Positions 11,434-22,800 of a stretch of DNA of 64,000 bases are shown here, piece by piece. Positions within the stretch are counted from its first letter, which is position 1. Every line of letters begins with the position of its first letter. Made by a program: the position numbers and the translations under genes. The notes under the pieces were generated by a model. It made no database searches. It was not told the origin of the DNA and saw nothing but the letters and a program-made list of their open reading frames with translations. The DNA comes from Mycocentrospora acerina (lineage: Eukaryota; Ascomycota; Dothideomycetes; Pleosporales), in the NCBI GenBank assembly GCA_022701365.1, contig JAKUHH010000150.1, forward strand, positions 310,001 to 374,000, read 5' to 3'.

Positions 11434-11681
11434 AGGGGAATGGCAGATTGACTCAAGCTCAAGGACTTCAGTTGGAGTCACTGGGCAATGTCACCGCATG
11501 GCAAAGGTAAGAAAGTATCAGAACTAGTCATCAATTCGTTGCATTTCTTTGGTTATTAGCCTGGACTCTCCTGTCTTCTTATACACAATTTCTTTTGCCA
11601 GTCACCGGCTCTCAACCCAGTTACATCTCCCTTGTAGTCATTGCATCTCCCAATTTCCTGCCCCACTCTCTCATTACAGCT

Positions 11682-13721
11682 TCAACCCTTCGTTCCCATC
11701 ACCGACTGGTACTCTAGGCTCTTCTGTTGAGCATCCTTGTTAAGCTTCTCCGGGTTCTTAATGATCCAAAGTCCTAGTTCGCGGACCGCAAAAGCGTATG
11801 CCAGAACATCACGGCCGAAAACGGGGTCGATCTTCAGGACGGCGCAGGGATAATTGCGAGACAGACTCTCAAGACTGAGTTGAGTCGTTGACAGTGGTCC
11901 CTTGGCAGCTTTCTCGACCACCTTCGCAATATCGACGGCCCGTCCGTGAATCATCCGCAGCGCATCAAGATCAGAGCGTAGATTGTGTCCCACAATGATG
12001 GTTTCCTTGTCGATGAATTTCCACAGCGCAGATCGAGCAGCGGCCCAGCCCTTGAAGATCTTGTACCCGGCATTTCGCGCTTCCTCCATATCGACAAAGC
12101 TAGACAGTCCGGTTTCTTTTGTACGCCAGTCAGCGACTTGTGCGTCGGGATCTGTGCATATGAGGTTGCTCATGAGGATTCGGCAGGTAATGACGTCTAC
12201 GGCGGCAACGTTGACCACTTCTCGGCACCCGTCGGCGAGTATGATCTTACTGCAGGATAGAGCGACTATGCCGAGACCAGGGTGTGCTTTATCATGCTCG
12301 GGAGAGTGTTCGAAGTCGGGTACATGATATTGGATTGCGTATTCAGCCTTGAATGCCTTGGGCGGTGGAATGTATTCGATGCCTTGTAAGATCTTGGGGA
12401 GATGGCACATCTGATCGAACAGGTCAACAACATCAGGCTGTCTATCTACGCTTATACGCGTCCATTTAATACCTCCAACCGTAATCTTGCCGTCATGGTA
12501 AATATAGATATCAGACTGCAGAAGAAGACGCAGTATTTGTCCCTGGATGAGTTTCGCTTGCTCCATTTCAGCGAGACCGCCAACATTCTGACTGGCAGGT
12601 AAGGATGGTAGAGCGTGACCAGGTACATTTTGAATTTTCAGCGTTCTTTGAGACATTGATTGACATACAGGTGCTTGCGGGACAAGAGCCTGGGGCCGAA
12701 GAGGAGTTTGATCAGGTGCTGGAATTGCTCGTCCGCCGTGGCCACGGCCTTGTAGAGAACCACGAGAGGAGTTGTCTGGTTGTCGCAAGATACCTTGAGC
12801 CTTCAGCTGCTCTCGTGTCTTTTGACTGAGCATCCACGAGTCTTTGCCATGCAGGTCTAAACCTTTTCCTCCTACACTATGCGCATCAGTATGATGTGCT
12901 TTCATGCCTTGCACAGAACGGTAGGTCTTCTGGCATCCCTCGATACCACAGAGAAGAGTGTGAGGGTCTGATAGAACCGTGACTGGAGTTGAAGGTAGCT
13001 TTGGAGAGACGGAAGGCACAGAAGAAAGTGCTATGAGAGGTGTTGGCAAAGATGTGTGCTGCTGTAGTATTACCGGCTGTCCGATATCTCTGTCAACATT
13101 CCGTATAACTGAGGCTTTGATAGCCATCGAAGGAGCCTTTGAGTCTTGTAAAGATGGAACGTCAGAGACTTGGCTCATGCTCATGCATCTTAGAAAGTGA
13201 CGATCAAACCTGGCTCGGCTCGGAAAGGCATTTTTACAGTCATGGCAGTAGATGTCGTTCTTGCTTAGATCACTAGGTGTATCTGAGGAATCACCACCAT
13301 AGGAGAGAACCTCAGAGACGAAGGGCTTAGGCATGTCTGCATCGAAGTATTCATCAAACACGTGTTTTGACGACATTTTTTTTGCCTTCTGCTTGTAATC
13401 GCAGCATGGGCCGTTGGGGAATGTACGATGAGATTTGTACTCTTGGGAGGTCCTGAAGGTATACGAACACCTATCGCATGTATATTGCTTTGCTGACACA
13501 GTGTTGAAGTCTTCCAACCCACTATCTGCTAAAGTCGAATGGCTAGTCTGAATCGGGTGATTTTCTAGCGCCAATAAGTCAGGGAACTGCCCCTCGCAAA
13601 GCTCACATGTTGGTTTATTGTGTACAGTGTCTAGGTGATCTCGTATGTGCTGGTTGAGGGCAGTCTTGAACTCAAAGGAGCGAGAACACATACCGCAATG
13701 AAATCTCCGCGGTCCTCCCAT
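11682..13721 (-). CDS. C2H2 zinc-finger protein with degenerate DEDD exonuclease domain
   Basis: Single exon, 679 aa. The N-terminus carries C2H2 fingers: FHCGMCSRSFEFKTALNQH, CELCEGQFPDLLALENH, YTCDRCSYTFRTSQEYKSH, a CHDCKNAFPSRARFDRH finger near residue 155, and GIEGCQKTYRSVQGMKAHH near 265. The C-terminal 210 residues look like an Rex/ISG20-type RNase H-fold exonuclease. The Exo I motif, normally ALDCEM, reads ALSCSK (residues 487-492), so both acidic metal ligands are serine. Exo II keeps its Asp in VGHNLRSDLDALR. Exo III keeps an Asp in VFGRDVLAYA but the usual His before it is not evident. It is probably a catalytically dead nucleic-acid-binding domain. No named orthologue is recognised. 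The start is the first ATG, directly before the first finger. Confidence 0.8.
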   Translation of the reverse strand: MGGPRRFHCGMCSRSFEFKTALNQHIRDHLDTVHNKPTCELCEGQFPDLLALENHPIQTSHSTLADSGLEDFNTVSAKQYTCDRCSYTFRTSQEYKSHRTFPNGPCCDYKQKAKKMSSKHVFDEYFDADMPKPFVSEVLSYGGDSSDTPSDLSKNDIYCHDCKNAFPSRARFDRHFLRCMSMSQVSDVPSLQDSKAPSMAIKASVIRNVDRDIGQPVILQQHTSLPTPLIALSSVPSVSPKLPSTPVTVLSDPHTLLCGIEGCQKTYRSVQGMKAHHTDAHSVGGKGLDLHGKDSWMLSQKTREQLKAQGILRQPDNSSRGSLQGRGHGGRAIPAPDQTPLRPQALVPQAPVCQSMSQRTLKIQNVPGHALPSLPASQNVGGLAEMEQAKLIQGQILRLLLQSDIYIYHDGKITVGGIKWTRISVDRQPDVVDLFDQMCHLPKILQGIEYIPPPKAFKAEYAIQYHVPDFEHSPEHDKAHPGLGIVALSCSKIILADGCREVVNVAAVDVITCRILMSNLICTDPDAQVADWRTKETGLSSFVDMEEARNAGYKIFKGWAAARSALWKFIDKETIIVGHNLRSDLDALRMIHGRAVDIAKVVEKAAKGPLSTTQLSLESLSRNYPCAVLKIDPVFGRDVLAYAFAVRELGLWIIKNPEKLNKDAQQKSLEYQSVMGTKG

Positions 13722-15199
13722 AGCTCAAATACGGGCGTAATGACCGTATGAGGATACAGTTGGATTCTTCTCGTGGTGTGGAGGTGAAGTGAGGTGGACA
13801 GGTTGTGGTTGCTTTGCGATTGTTTGTGGATTTTGTGGTGAGAGAAGCCGCGGAGACCGTGCCCCACACCGAGCATTCCCATGGTGCACTACAAGCAGCA
13901 CACTAACGGTATATACTCTCTCATGTTGGGAGAATTAACAGAATTGAGATTATACCAATGGTCAACGACTAGAGAGCCTAAAGCGCATGCGCTCACTTCT
14001 GCCCAAACCCCATCACACACAATTGTATGAGCCCTTTAAATAAACCCACTCGTATTGTAACTACTTTGTAAATACTGTGCACGATGGTAAAATTTCATAC
14101 AAACCAATACAGGCCTACATGTGTTGTAGGATAGTCCAGATTGGCAGCATTTAGAAACTTTAACGGACGTTGATCCGCTTCTTCACCGTGCTCTGGAAGC
14201 CTCTATATTGTATTCTCCTCTTAAAACATTCCGGAACTACTAAGAATTTACCCAAGTTGGCGTACTAGATGCGATTCCTTTGCATCTTCATGCCCTGGTA
14301 TGCTCGATTAGCCCTCAGTTAAGGAACGTTCATTGCATCAGAATCTTTGGTGTAAAGGAACTTCGGATAGCCAGAACTTCGACCACAACTCCGCCAAAGT
14401 TCTCTACTTCTTCACCATTTTCTTTGATATACATATCTGTTAGAGGGCCTACAGGCCTGCGCAGAGCATAGGAGCACAAGTGCTACTATGTAACTTTGAA
14501 AGTTTTTGACATATTCGGTTTTGCTTTACAAAGCGAACTCTTGAGATATCCCTGGGAGCACCAACGAAAATAGAAACTAGACAGACGAATGAAATAAGCA
14601 ATGGCATGGAGAAGAAGTAAGGGTGGAGGGACTGCTCAATAGCTTAATGCGCCGTGAGACAGATTGCGCAAACTGGGATTATAAGTTGACGAAAACGCAA
14701 ATAGTTATCCAGTTGATCTATAACGAAAAATTGTAAGATCTGTGCGAGAACATTCGTTGAAATTTTCAATATGTGAGAGAGACGCTGAGAAGATCGGATG
14801 CGTTTTTGGGATGAGAGAACAACCTCCGTGCCATGTTCAGTAAGGTACACGAGAAATCTGTGGGGAAGCAGCGCCAGCCAGTATCCATCTATTATAAATC
14901 ATTCAAATAGGTTAGACTGATGACCACTGTACCATAAGTCAATCCAGAAGTTATAATAAGTGTGCTGCAACGGTCATCGTTAATTTGCTTGCTGTTTGTA
15001 TCGTGTTATTCCCGTCCGTGTGCTTAGGGATTTTGAAGCACGGCTCGGACACGTGGGGCTTCACAAGTCGGGTTGAAACCATACGCGACATTTTTCCTGC
15101 GATCTTCGTCTATCTAGCCCTCCCCATCTTATCTACACCTCTTCTTGTATTCCACACTTTTACCCTCCCAGATCTCGCGCGCACCCCTCTACCCGCACC
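13722..15199. other. Intergenic region between two divergent genes
   Basis: About 1.5 kb, AT-rich in the middle (14030-15000). No open frame has domain content and no RNA gene was seen. It must contain the promoters of the zinc-finger gene (left) and the Mpv17-like gene (right). Confidence 0.5.
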
Positions 15200-15820
15200 A
15201 TGTCCTCCGCTATTGTATCGCAAACGCTGCAAGGCGCGGTCCTCAGCATAACATCCAATGTCCTTGCGCAAGCCATATGCTCGTACAAAGAGAGCGTACG
15301 TTTCCTCCAAACCTTATTCTCTCGCACAAGAAAACTGACCAGAAAACTCCAGACACCTTTCTCATTAGATTACACCCAAGTCTTCAAATTCGCACTTTTC
15401 AGCATAGTCAGCAACCCGCCCAACATCCTCTGGCAAAGCCTCATTGAAGATGTCTTCCCCACGAATGTCACCGCCCCACAATCACCCTCGGAAAAGAAAT
15501 CCAAACCCGCCACCCCGACAAAAACCCAAATGAGCAAAACCAACATCTTCATCAAATTCCTACTCGACCAAACTGTTGGTTCAGTAGTCAATACGCTCAT
15601 GTTTATTGCGTTTATGGGGTACGCAAATGCAGGGGGTTGGGATGATATAACGCAAAGTTGCAAGGAAAAGACCTGGCCGATGATGAAAGACGGATATAAA
15701 TTCTGGCCGCTTATTTCGCTGATTAGCTTTGTGTGGGTGCCGGTCGACAAGAGAGTGCTATTTGGGTGCTCGGTGGGAGTAGTGTGGGGGATTTATCTTA
15801 GTCTTGCCGTAGCGGTGTAG
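15200..15820 (+). CDS. Mpv17/PMP22 family membrane protein
   Basis: Small polytopic protein of the Mpv17/PMP22 family (peroxisomal or inner mitochondrial membrane; solute channel role proposed for the family). The whole frame reads 206 aa, but 15296-15352 looks like a 57 nt intron. It has a GTACGT donor, a CTGAC branch-like site and a CAG acceptor, its length is a multiple of three, and it contains no stop. Removing it joins AICSYKES to TPFSLDYTQVFKFALF and gives 187 aa. Features include TPTKTQMSKTN, a hydrophobic FIKFLLDQTVGSVVNTLMFIAF segment and the family-like WPLISLISFVWVPVDKRVLF end. The start is the only ATG before the conserved N-terminal part. Confidence 0.8.
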   Translation: MSSAIVSQTLQGAVLSITSNVLAQAICSYKESVRFLQTLFSRTRKLTRKLQTPFSLDYTQVFKFALFSIVSNPPNILWQSLIEDVFPTNVTAPQSPSEKKSKPATPTKTQMSKTNIFIKFLLDQTVGSVVNTLMFIAFMGYANAGGWDDITQSCKEKTWPMMKDGYKFWPLISLISFVWVPVDKRVLFGCSVGVVWGIYLSLAVAV

Positions 15821-16446
15821 CGACATTGAGATTGGAGCAGAAGGAGTGTTTATTGAAAGTGCTACGATCATAGAAAACTAATAGACATAGAGTTTGTTGT
15901 TAACAGGGGCTAGTCTTCTTCTAGGACGTATTCATCAGATCTGTCGGAACCAGTGTTATGATCTGGGTGTTCAACCAACATGAAATATTTTATCATATTT
16001 GAAATAACACAAAGAAGGAAATAGTGAAACCATCTTGTTGCTGTTGTCTAACTTGGTCTCCCGTTTTTTACCATCGGTTGGTCTGTGCGAAGATCAAACT
16101 CACCCCCAATTCGTACTCATCTTCAATCCAAATGATCTGCAAGTAGAAGGAGATAGCAGATAACCTCCACAATGCACAGACTCCTCATGAACGAGGTGGG
16201 GCTTCCTCGCAGTCTAGTCCGATACAAGCTTGAAGCGTCAACCACCATCGTCATCACTTGCACTCTTCCCGCACCATCCCATGTCAGAGTATCCACCCGT
16301 AACCAACAATTCTGAGATGAGCGTAGTCTGCAACAAGAAACTATTTCCTATATTATACGGCACATCTAGCCAAACGAGCCATTTTGTTGTTTGTTTCATT
16401 TCCTACTTGATTGACGGTTCACTTAGGCACGTGAGCCACCTTCGCC
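15821..16446. other. Intergenic, promoter region of sugar transporter
   Basis: 626 bp without a gene. A GTGGGG hexamer at 16196-16201 fits the loose CreA/Mig1 consensus SYGGRG, but one such site is expected by chance and is not proof of glucose repression. Confidence 0.4.
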
Positions 16447-18085
16447 ATGTCGTTCATCGCGAACCACGTCCGCGCCGCGTATAGCGACAAGCAAACGCAT
16501 GTCGTGATCTTCTCTGCGACGGCAATCGCCCTCTATGGCTATGACCAGGGTATGATGTCCCTGATTAATACAAATCATGACTATCTTGCTACAATGGGGA
16601 TTGGGAAAGAGTCACCGATTGTTGGTGTCATAGTTGCGGTGTACTACCTAGGATGTGCAGTAGGAGCAGTTCTCTTCTCGAAACTGGCTGATGTATTTGG
16701 GCGAAAGAAGAGCATCTTTTTCAGTTTGGCGTCGGCGAGCTTGGGCAACCTCATTATGTTTGTTGCGGGACTCGGGTACTCGAAGGGAGCACTGGCGGTC
16801 ATGTTGACGGGAAGAGTTATCATGGGCTTGGGTGTGGGTGGAATCGACGCTGTAATACCGACATATTCATCTGAACTCTCGGCCGATGATTCTCGCGGAA
16901 AAGCACTGGCTCAGGAGTTCCAGTCGAATATCTTTGGACTTGTTATGGCGTTTGGCATCAACTTAGGAGTCACGATCGCACTTGGAAAGGAAAATCAGTG
17001 GGCATGGAGAACGCCTATCATTGTGATGCAGGTGTACCCTGTTTTGCTGATGGCGTTTGTGGAGATGCTTCCGGAATCTCCGCGATGGTTCATCTTCAAC
17101 GATCGGACTGAAGATGCGCAGGCTGCGTTGAGTGACATCTATGGCGATGAAAGCGACAAGAAGTACGATGAGTTGATGGAACAGCATGAAAAAGAGAAGG
17201 ATCAGAAGATCGGCTACTTTGACATGGTCAACCCGTACCATCCGCAATTCCATCCGACCATGGTAACTATCATGTGTCAAATCAACCAAGGCTTAACAGG
17301 CTACGGAGCCGTCTCGGTTTACGGCCCTCAGATCTTCGGGGTAGATATACCTTCCCATATGATCGAACTGTTTGCTAATATGTACCCAGCTCTTAGGTTT
17401 CCCCGTCCGCTTGTCCGAGTATCTCACCCTCGCCAACTACACCTCATACTTTATTCTCATGACCTTCGCCTGGCTCCTCATCGATGCCCTCGGACGCCGC
17501 AAGCTTCTCATCCATGGCTCCATTGTTCTATCCCTCTCCTTCCTCCTTCTCGCCCTCTTTGGCGGCCTCTCAGAAAACGTTTCCTCTCTCGACATCCCAG
17601 ATATTGTGCCCGGAATCCTCGGTACAATCACCCTCTTCGTCGCCACAGGCGCCTTCGGCATCGGCTGGCTCGCCACCGTCTGGCTCATCCCGACGGAAAT
17701 CTTCCCCACCGTGTCCCGCGCCCAAGGCACCGCCATCTCCGTCATTGTCTGGGGCTTTGTAAACTTCGCAGTCACTTTCCTTACACCCGTCATGTTCAAC
17801 AACCTGTCGTATTTTATCTTCCTCGTCTTCGCAGGTACGAATACATTCGCCGGAGTGTGGACATGGCTCTATCTTCCCGAGACGGGAGGAAGGAGTTTCG
17901 ACGAGAACCAGCAATTTTTCAAGGAGGCCGAGGAGGACGGTACATGGCGTGTGAAGAAGGTAGCAAAGGGGGAGTGGTTGAAACTGCTCTACCCTGACCC
18001 TGAGGGTAACGGGGAGAGCACCGTGGATGCGGAGAGAGTACCACTTTTGACAAGAGTAGAGGATCAGTTGCCGAGTCTCGAGTAG
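16447..18085 (+). CDS. MFS sugar transporter
   Basis: Plasma-membrane hexose/sugar transporter of the major facilitator superfamily. Exons 16447-17340 and 17390-18085 (intron GTAGAT..CAG, 49 nt) give about 529 aa, standard for 12-helix sugar porters. Signatures: LYGYDQGMMS in helix 1, LADVFGRKKS after helix 2, GRVIMGLGVGG in helix 4, LPESPRWFIF before the central loop, DALGRRKLL in the second half, WLIPTEIFP, and PETGGRSFDE at the end of helix 12 (usual PETKGR, here Thr-Gly-Gly). The central loop carries KYDELMEQHEKEKDQK. A long C-terminal tail is charged. The substrate cannot be told from sequence. It converges with UBC13. Confidence 0.9.
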
Positions 18086-18831
18086 ATGGGTCATGTGATA
18101 TATGTAGAGATGAGTTTCGGTTGTGTTACTATTGGCAAAGATTGTCTGTACTTTTGGACAGATTTCGGGCTGTAGAAGATGGCGTTTCATGAGAATATGA
18201 TGAAGTTGAACTTTTGGTAGTGACTTGAAATGGTATGGTTATGGAATTACGTTCACAAACCTTTGAAGCTATTGTCCCATGGGTGAGCTTGATAAGCCTT
18301 AACGTGTCCCATCTTGAGAAACTGTCTTTGGTTTATTGCCGAGTAAGTTTACACGAACACGCAGACACTAGCTAGTATGCCTGTGTATCTACTATGATGG
18401 ATAGATTACATCATATGTGGAAGACGGCTTCTGGACTTTGACAAAGACATCAATCTATGCCAAGCCTAGTGTCGGGACAGTGCAGAAGCGAGACAAACAT
18501 GAGAATACTTAACAGTGTACATCAGAGGTAAAGAGAAGCTCGAGACATCTTCCGTGTTCATTCATCAAATTGGCCAGAACCATAAAGGAGAGCCGAGTGG
18601 CAAGGTCTGCTCTGCTAAAGATATATCGCCATTGTACTATGCTATCCATATTGTTCGATCAACGCCAGGCTCATCAGAGCAGCAAAATGATAAATCTATA
18701 AAAGAGATACGTGAACAGTCCAAGACTTCAAGTTTACACCGCACGTCCAGTCTATGACAGATGCAAGATCAGTCCCGTGCGTGATGAGTAATCGCTGAAG
18801 TGACGGCGGTGAGGGTAGTCCTTTGTCACTC
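18086..18831. other. Convergent intergenic region
   Basis: 746 bp between the stop codons of the sugar transporter and UBC13. It holds their 3' ends. No additional gene is recognised. Confidence 0.55.
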
Positions 18832-19491
18832 TCAAGCTTTGGCATACTGTTGAGTCCACTCCCTAGCCGTCTCAATAGCCCGGGATTGGTCCTCTTTCCA
18901 TGCCTGGGCTACGTCATTGGCCAGGGGATCGTCAGGGTTTGGGGCGCCGAGAAGAGCCTGGATGGAAAGGAGGATGGTGCGGATCTGTAGTGCAGGCGAC
19001 CAGTTGCCTGGGGCGGTCAGCTGAACTCCGAATAGAGAAAGAGGATGTGTCGAGTGTGTAACGGGAGTAGGAGAAATATAGTCCAAACTCACTCTTGAGG
19101 ACGTCGAGGCAGATGCGCCCCAGCCTGTCGATATTGGGGTGGTAAATCTTGGTGAGGAAGCGCACCTTGGGCGGCGTCATGGGGTAGTCGTCGGGAAGGA
19201 ACAGCTCGAGCTTGAAGATACCTTCTATTACCAAGGGTCAGCCCTAGTTGTGGTGTCTGTCAGGTCCACGTCATGAGCCTGACATACTCTCATACGGGGA
19301 CTGCGAAGGACCCTCGATGGTCACATCAAAGTAGCGCAGGTTGTCGTCGTGGGGCGTCGCCGAGATGCCCTGGACCCTGCAGCATGTTACCGTCAGCTTT
19401 TTTCGACGTGCTGGCTACCAGGGCACGCTCACGGCTCGCTCATCAGACGCTCCGTCTCCTTGATGATTCTCTTGGGGAGTGGCGCGCTCAT
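18832..19491 (-). CDS. UBC13: Ubiquitin-conjugating enzyme E2 Ubc13
   Basis: E2 that, with Mms2, builds Lys63-linked ubiquitin chains, for example on PCNA in error-free damage tolerance. Four exons (19491-19433, 19376-19288, 19224-19093, 19007-18832) keep phase and give 151 aa, the family length. The sequence is very highly conserved: LPKRIIKETERLM, FLPDDYPMTPPKVRFLTKIY, HPN at about 78-80, active-site Cys at about 88 in GRICLDVLK, NWSPALQIRTILLSIQALL, and DPLANDVAQAWKEDQ. The last intron uses the internal CCCCAG acceptor that restores LKSNWSP. Residue 50 is Lys where many orthologues have Gly. Start codons of UBC13 and MTC5 are divergent. Confidence 0.95.
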
Positions 19492-19839
19492 TGTTGCGGC
19501 GTGTGTTGGGTTTGTGTGATGGACTGCTGGAGAGGGGAGGAAGACGGATTATCCGAGGGAGCAAGTGCAAGCACAGGTGTAGGCTGTCAAAGTGGCGGGC
19601 GTGTTTGCGGATGTTGTGCGTTGGGCGCGGCAACAAACAGGCACAAGACACGACCACCGCCATGTCGGCACGCCGCAGCTGGCCAGGCCCCGCAGATTGG
19701 GCATGATATCAGCGGGGCAGTGTGGCGTCGTGGCGTAGGGCTGGAGGCAGCTGCTAGCTGCATGTGAGCAGGCGTCACACGCGTGCCTCTTCGTCGCGAC
19801 CGCCATCATCTCCAACCATCAACCACCGCGTCGCCGACA
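19492..19839. promoter_or_regulatory. Shared promoter of UBC13 and MTC5
   Basis: 348 bp between divergent ATGs (using the MTC5 start at 19840). An upstream in-frame ATG at 19783 would shorten this to 291 bp. No factor site is claimed. Confidence 0.5.
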
Positions 19840-22800
19840 ATGGCTACCACGGCGGGGCGAACGGCGGCGGGCCGCACGCCCTTTGAGTCGCCGACATTTG
19901 ACCAGAACGTGACTATTGCCGTCGACGATGAGATTGGCGCGGCCTCCATTTCGCCCGCAGGCAGAGATGTTGTCCTGGCCAGCAAGAGCGGGCTACGCAT
20001 CATCGACCTTGACAACCCCTACAGTATGCCCCTCTTCATACCCAACCAGTCCTCGTGGGATGTTGCCGATGTGCAGTGGTCGCCCTTTGCATGTCGTTCT
20101 GAGTGGATCGCCTCGACGCGCAACCAGCTCGCCCTTGTGTACAACCTCTCCATGCCCTTCAACAGCAAAAAGGCGCCCATTGAGTACACTCTTCGTGCTC
20201 ATGACCGCGCAATCACTGATATTAACTTCTCTGCCCATCATCCTGAGCTGCTGGCCACGTGTGGAATCGACAGCTTTGTCTTCGTGCATGATTTGCGAAC
20301 AGGTCGGGCTCCTCTGAAGCTCGCCGACTTCACGGCAGGCGCGACACAAGTGAAATGGAATCGTCAAGACGACAAGACTATAGCGAGTGCACATGACAAG
20401 TATCTCCACATCTGGGATATCCGTCGCGGAGCCACTCCTCTTGCTACTATTGCAGCTCACAGCACCAAGATCTATGGTATCGACTGGAACCGCACTGATC
20501 CACGAAAGATCATGACTTGTTCACTCGACTCTACCATCAAGCTATGGAATAATGTCGGTTTAGTAGCTAATACCAACAAACCGCGACGCGTCATCCATAC
20601 CCATTATCCCGTCTGGAGGGCGCGCCATGCACCCTTCCCTCATGGCATTCTTGCTATGCCACAGCGTGGTAACTCTAGTTTGTGGCTCTATAAACATGTC
20701 GATAACAGCCCTGCTGTCAATTTTACTGGACAACCGGCTCATGAGTTCCGGGCCCACGACCCAGATGCTCAAGTTCGGGAGTTTCTGTGGCGTTCGCGAG
20801 GCTCTACTGATGATAATATTGATGATCGCGATTTCCAGCTGGTTTCTTGGGGCACAGACAAACAGTTGCGTCTTCATCGCATTACTCCTGAGCTTCTTGA
20901 AAGCTCCGTTGGCTTTCGAAAGGGAGATAGATTGATTGAAGAACCAAGCTCGACCCGAATGGGAGCCGCCTATGTAACGTACCGCGATGGTCCTATGCCG
21001 TCAAACGCCGTTGCTAGGGACAAGCTTACTACTCCTCGACATCAGCTACGAGGAAATCTTTCGACACTTCTTCAAAACTACTCGCTCAATGATGAGGTTC
21101 ATACCTCTAGATTCAGAAGTCAAACTCAGCTGCAGGGCCACCTCAAGTCAATTCCTCGCGAAACCATGACTGCCACTCCTATTCGCCGTAATAATCCACG
21201 CGTAGTCACTCATATCACTTGGATGGACGGTGTAAAGATTGGTGATCGTCATGACGAAGAGGACGACACCAAAGAATTTCGCGCCCGACCTAATCAACTC
21301 GACCGCAAAGATCAGCATCCTTATCAGGAGCAGAACGATTTGGGGGCTGAAATTTCGCATGTGGGAAACAAGTACAAGAAACTTGCCTTTGAAGTCATTG
21401 ATGTTCCAGGTCGCCGCATTACTGTTGCATTCAATGGCCCTTGGGGCGACTACGACCCAGTAACAGAAGATTTTAAACTAGTCTTTCTACGATTCACCAT
21501 AAGATTTCCACCCCAGTACCCAAAAATAGTCGAGACTGTGCAGCCAGGCATCGGTACCGCAAGGACACGTACTCCCCTAGATATCGAGTTTGAGAGGACT
21601 ACGGCTTCAATAAGCAGAGAAAAACAAGAAGATCTGATGGATGATTTGGACATTATTGCCGAAACATGTGCAGGTCAGCAACGTGAAGCATTGGAAGCCG
21701 TCCTTTCATATGCCCTGGGCGAGCGCGGACTACATGACAGCCTTCACCTCACTGATGAAACCCAGCTATCCGAGGACATAGGGCCACTTCCTGTGGGCGA
21801 GAGCTCCAGCGAGGACGATGAGCATGAGGGCGAGTTCGCTGATGATGTTATGCAATCATCTCATACGAATGCAAACGTACCTACTGCTATCCAGTGTTCT
21901 GTTAGCTTCTCGGCTTTCGGGCCCCTTGTGATTGCACGATTACCGTCTAAGAAACCCACACCACTATTTGACGCAAACCCCTTCCGCATCACTAGAAACC
22001 TTCGGCATGGGTCCACAAAAGACGACATTTTCAATTCGTTTGGCCATTTTGCTACCCATCGCGCCGAGGGCTCGGACAGGGCCTCATCCCCAGCATCTTC
22101 GGTCGCTTCGTGGGAGCCTTCGACGTCTTCTTCGTCTTCCTCTGGGTCTGATAATATCGCCTACACACATTTAGGAAATTTCCAACCCCCTCTAGCTTGG
22201 CAAAGATCAACATCTCGATTTCAGGGGCGAGGTTCTGTTCCCTCCTCGATTGGTACAGGACGACCAATCCCCAAAGCTAAATCCATTGTAACTGTTCTTT
22301 CCTCGGTGGTTGACGAATTTGTTCCAAGCAAACGAGTACTAGCGGAAGGCTACCGAATTTTTGGTCCTGGGCCGGAAGTGTGTGAGCATAACGCTGGCGT
22401 GGCTAGGAATCACGGATTTAAGGATTTGGCGGATATTTGGACACTTTGCAAGTTGATTTTGAATAATGAGGTACCACTAGAGATTTTGCCGCAGTCATAT
22501 CGAAAAGACCAAGTTCTTGTGGTGGCCCGGAGAGCACTCGTAAGAATCAAACGCAAGGACAGTGGCCTAGATCTTCAATTCGACGAGGCAGACAATGTTA
22601 CCAACGCTAAACTAACAGGAAGAATAAAGTGGGGAGACCATATTGTCATGACCTGGCTGATACCTGCATTGTTCGACTATTTCGAACGGCTCGCCGACAC
22701 CCAAATGCTTGCTATGCTTTCCTGTATCTTTGCGGAACCTGCTGCCTGTGAAGGCTTAACTTCGGCCATGTCCAGGATGAGGCAATCTCAGCTTCCAATG

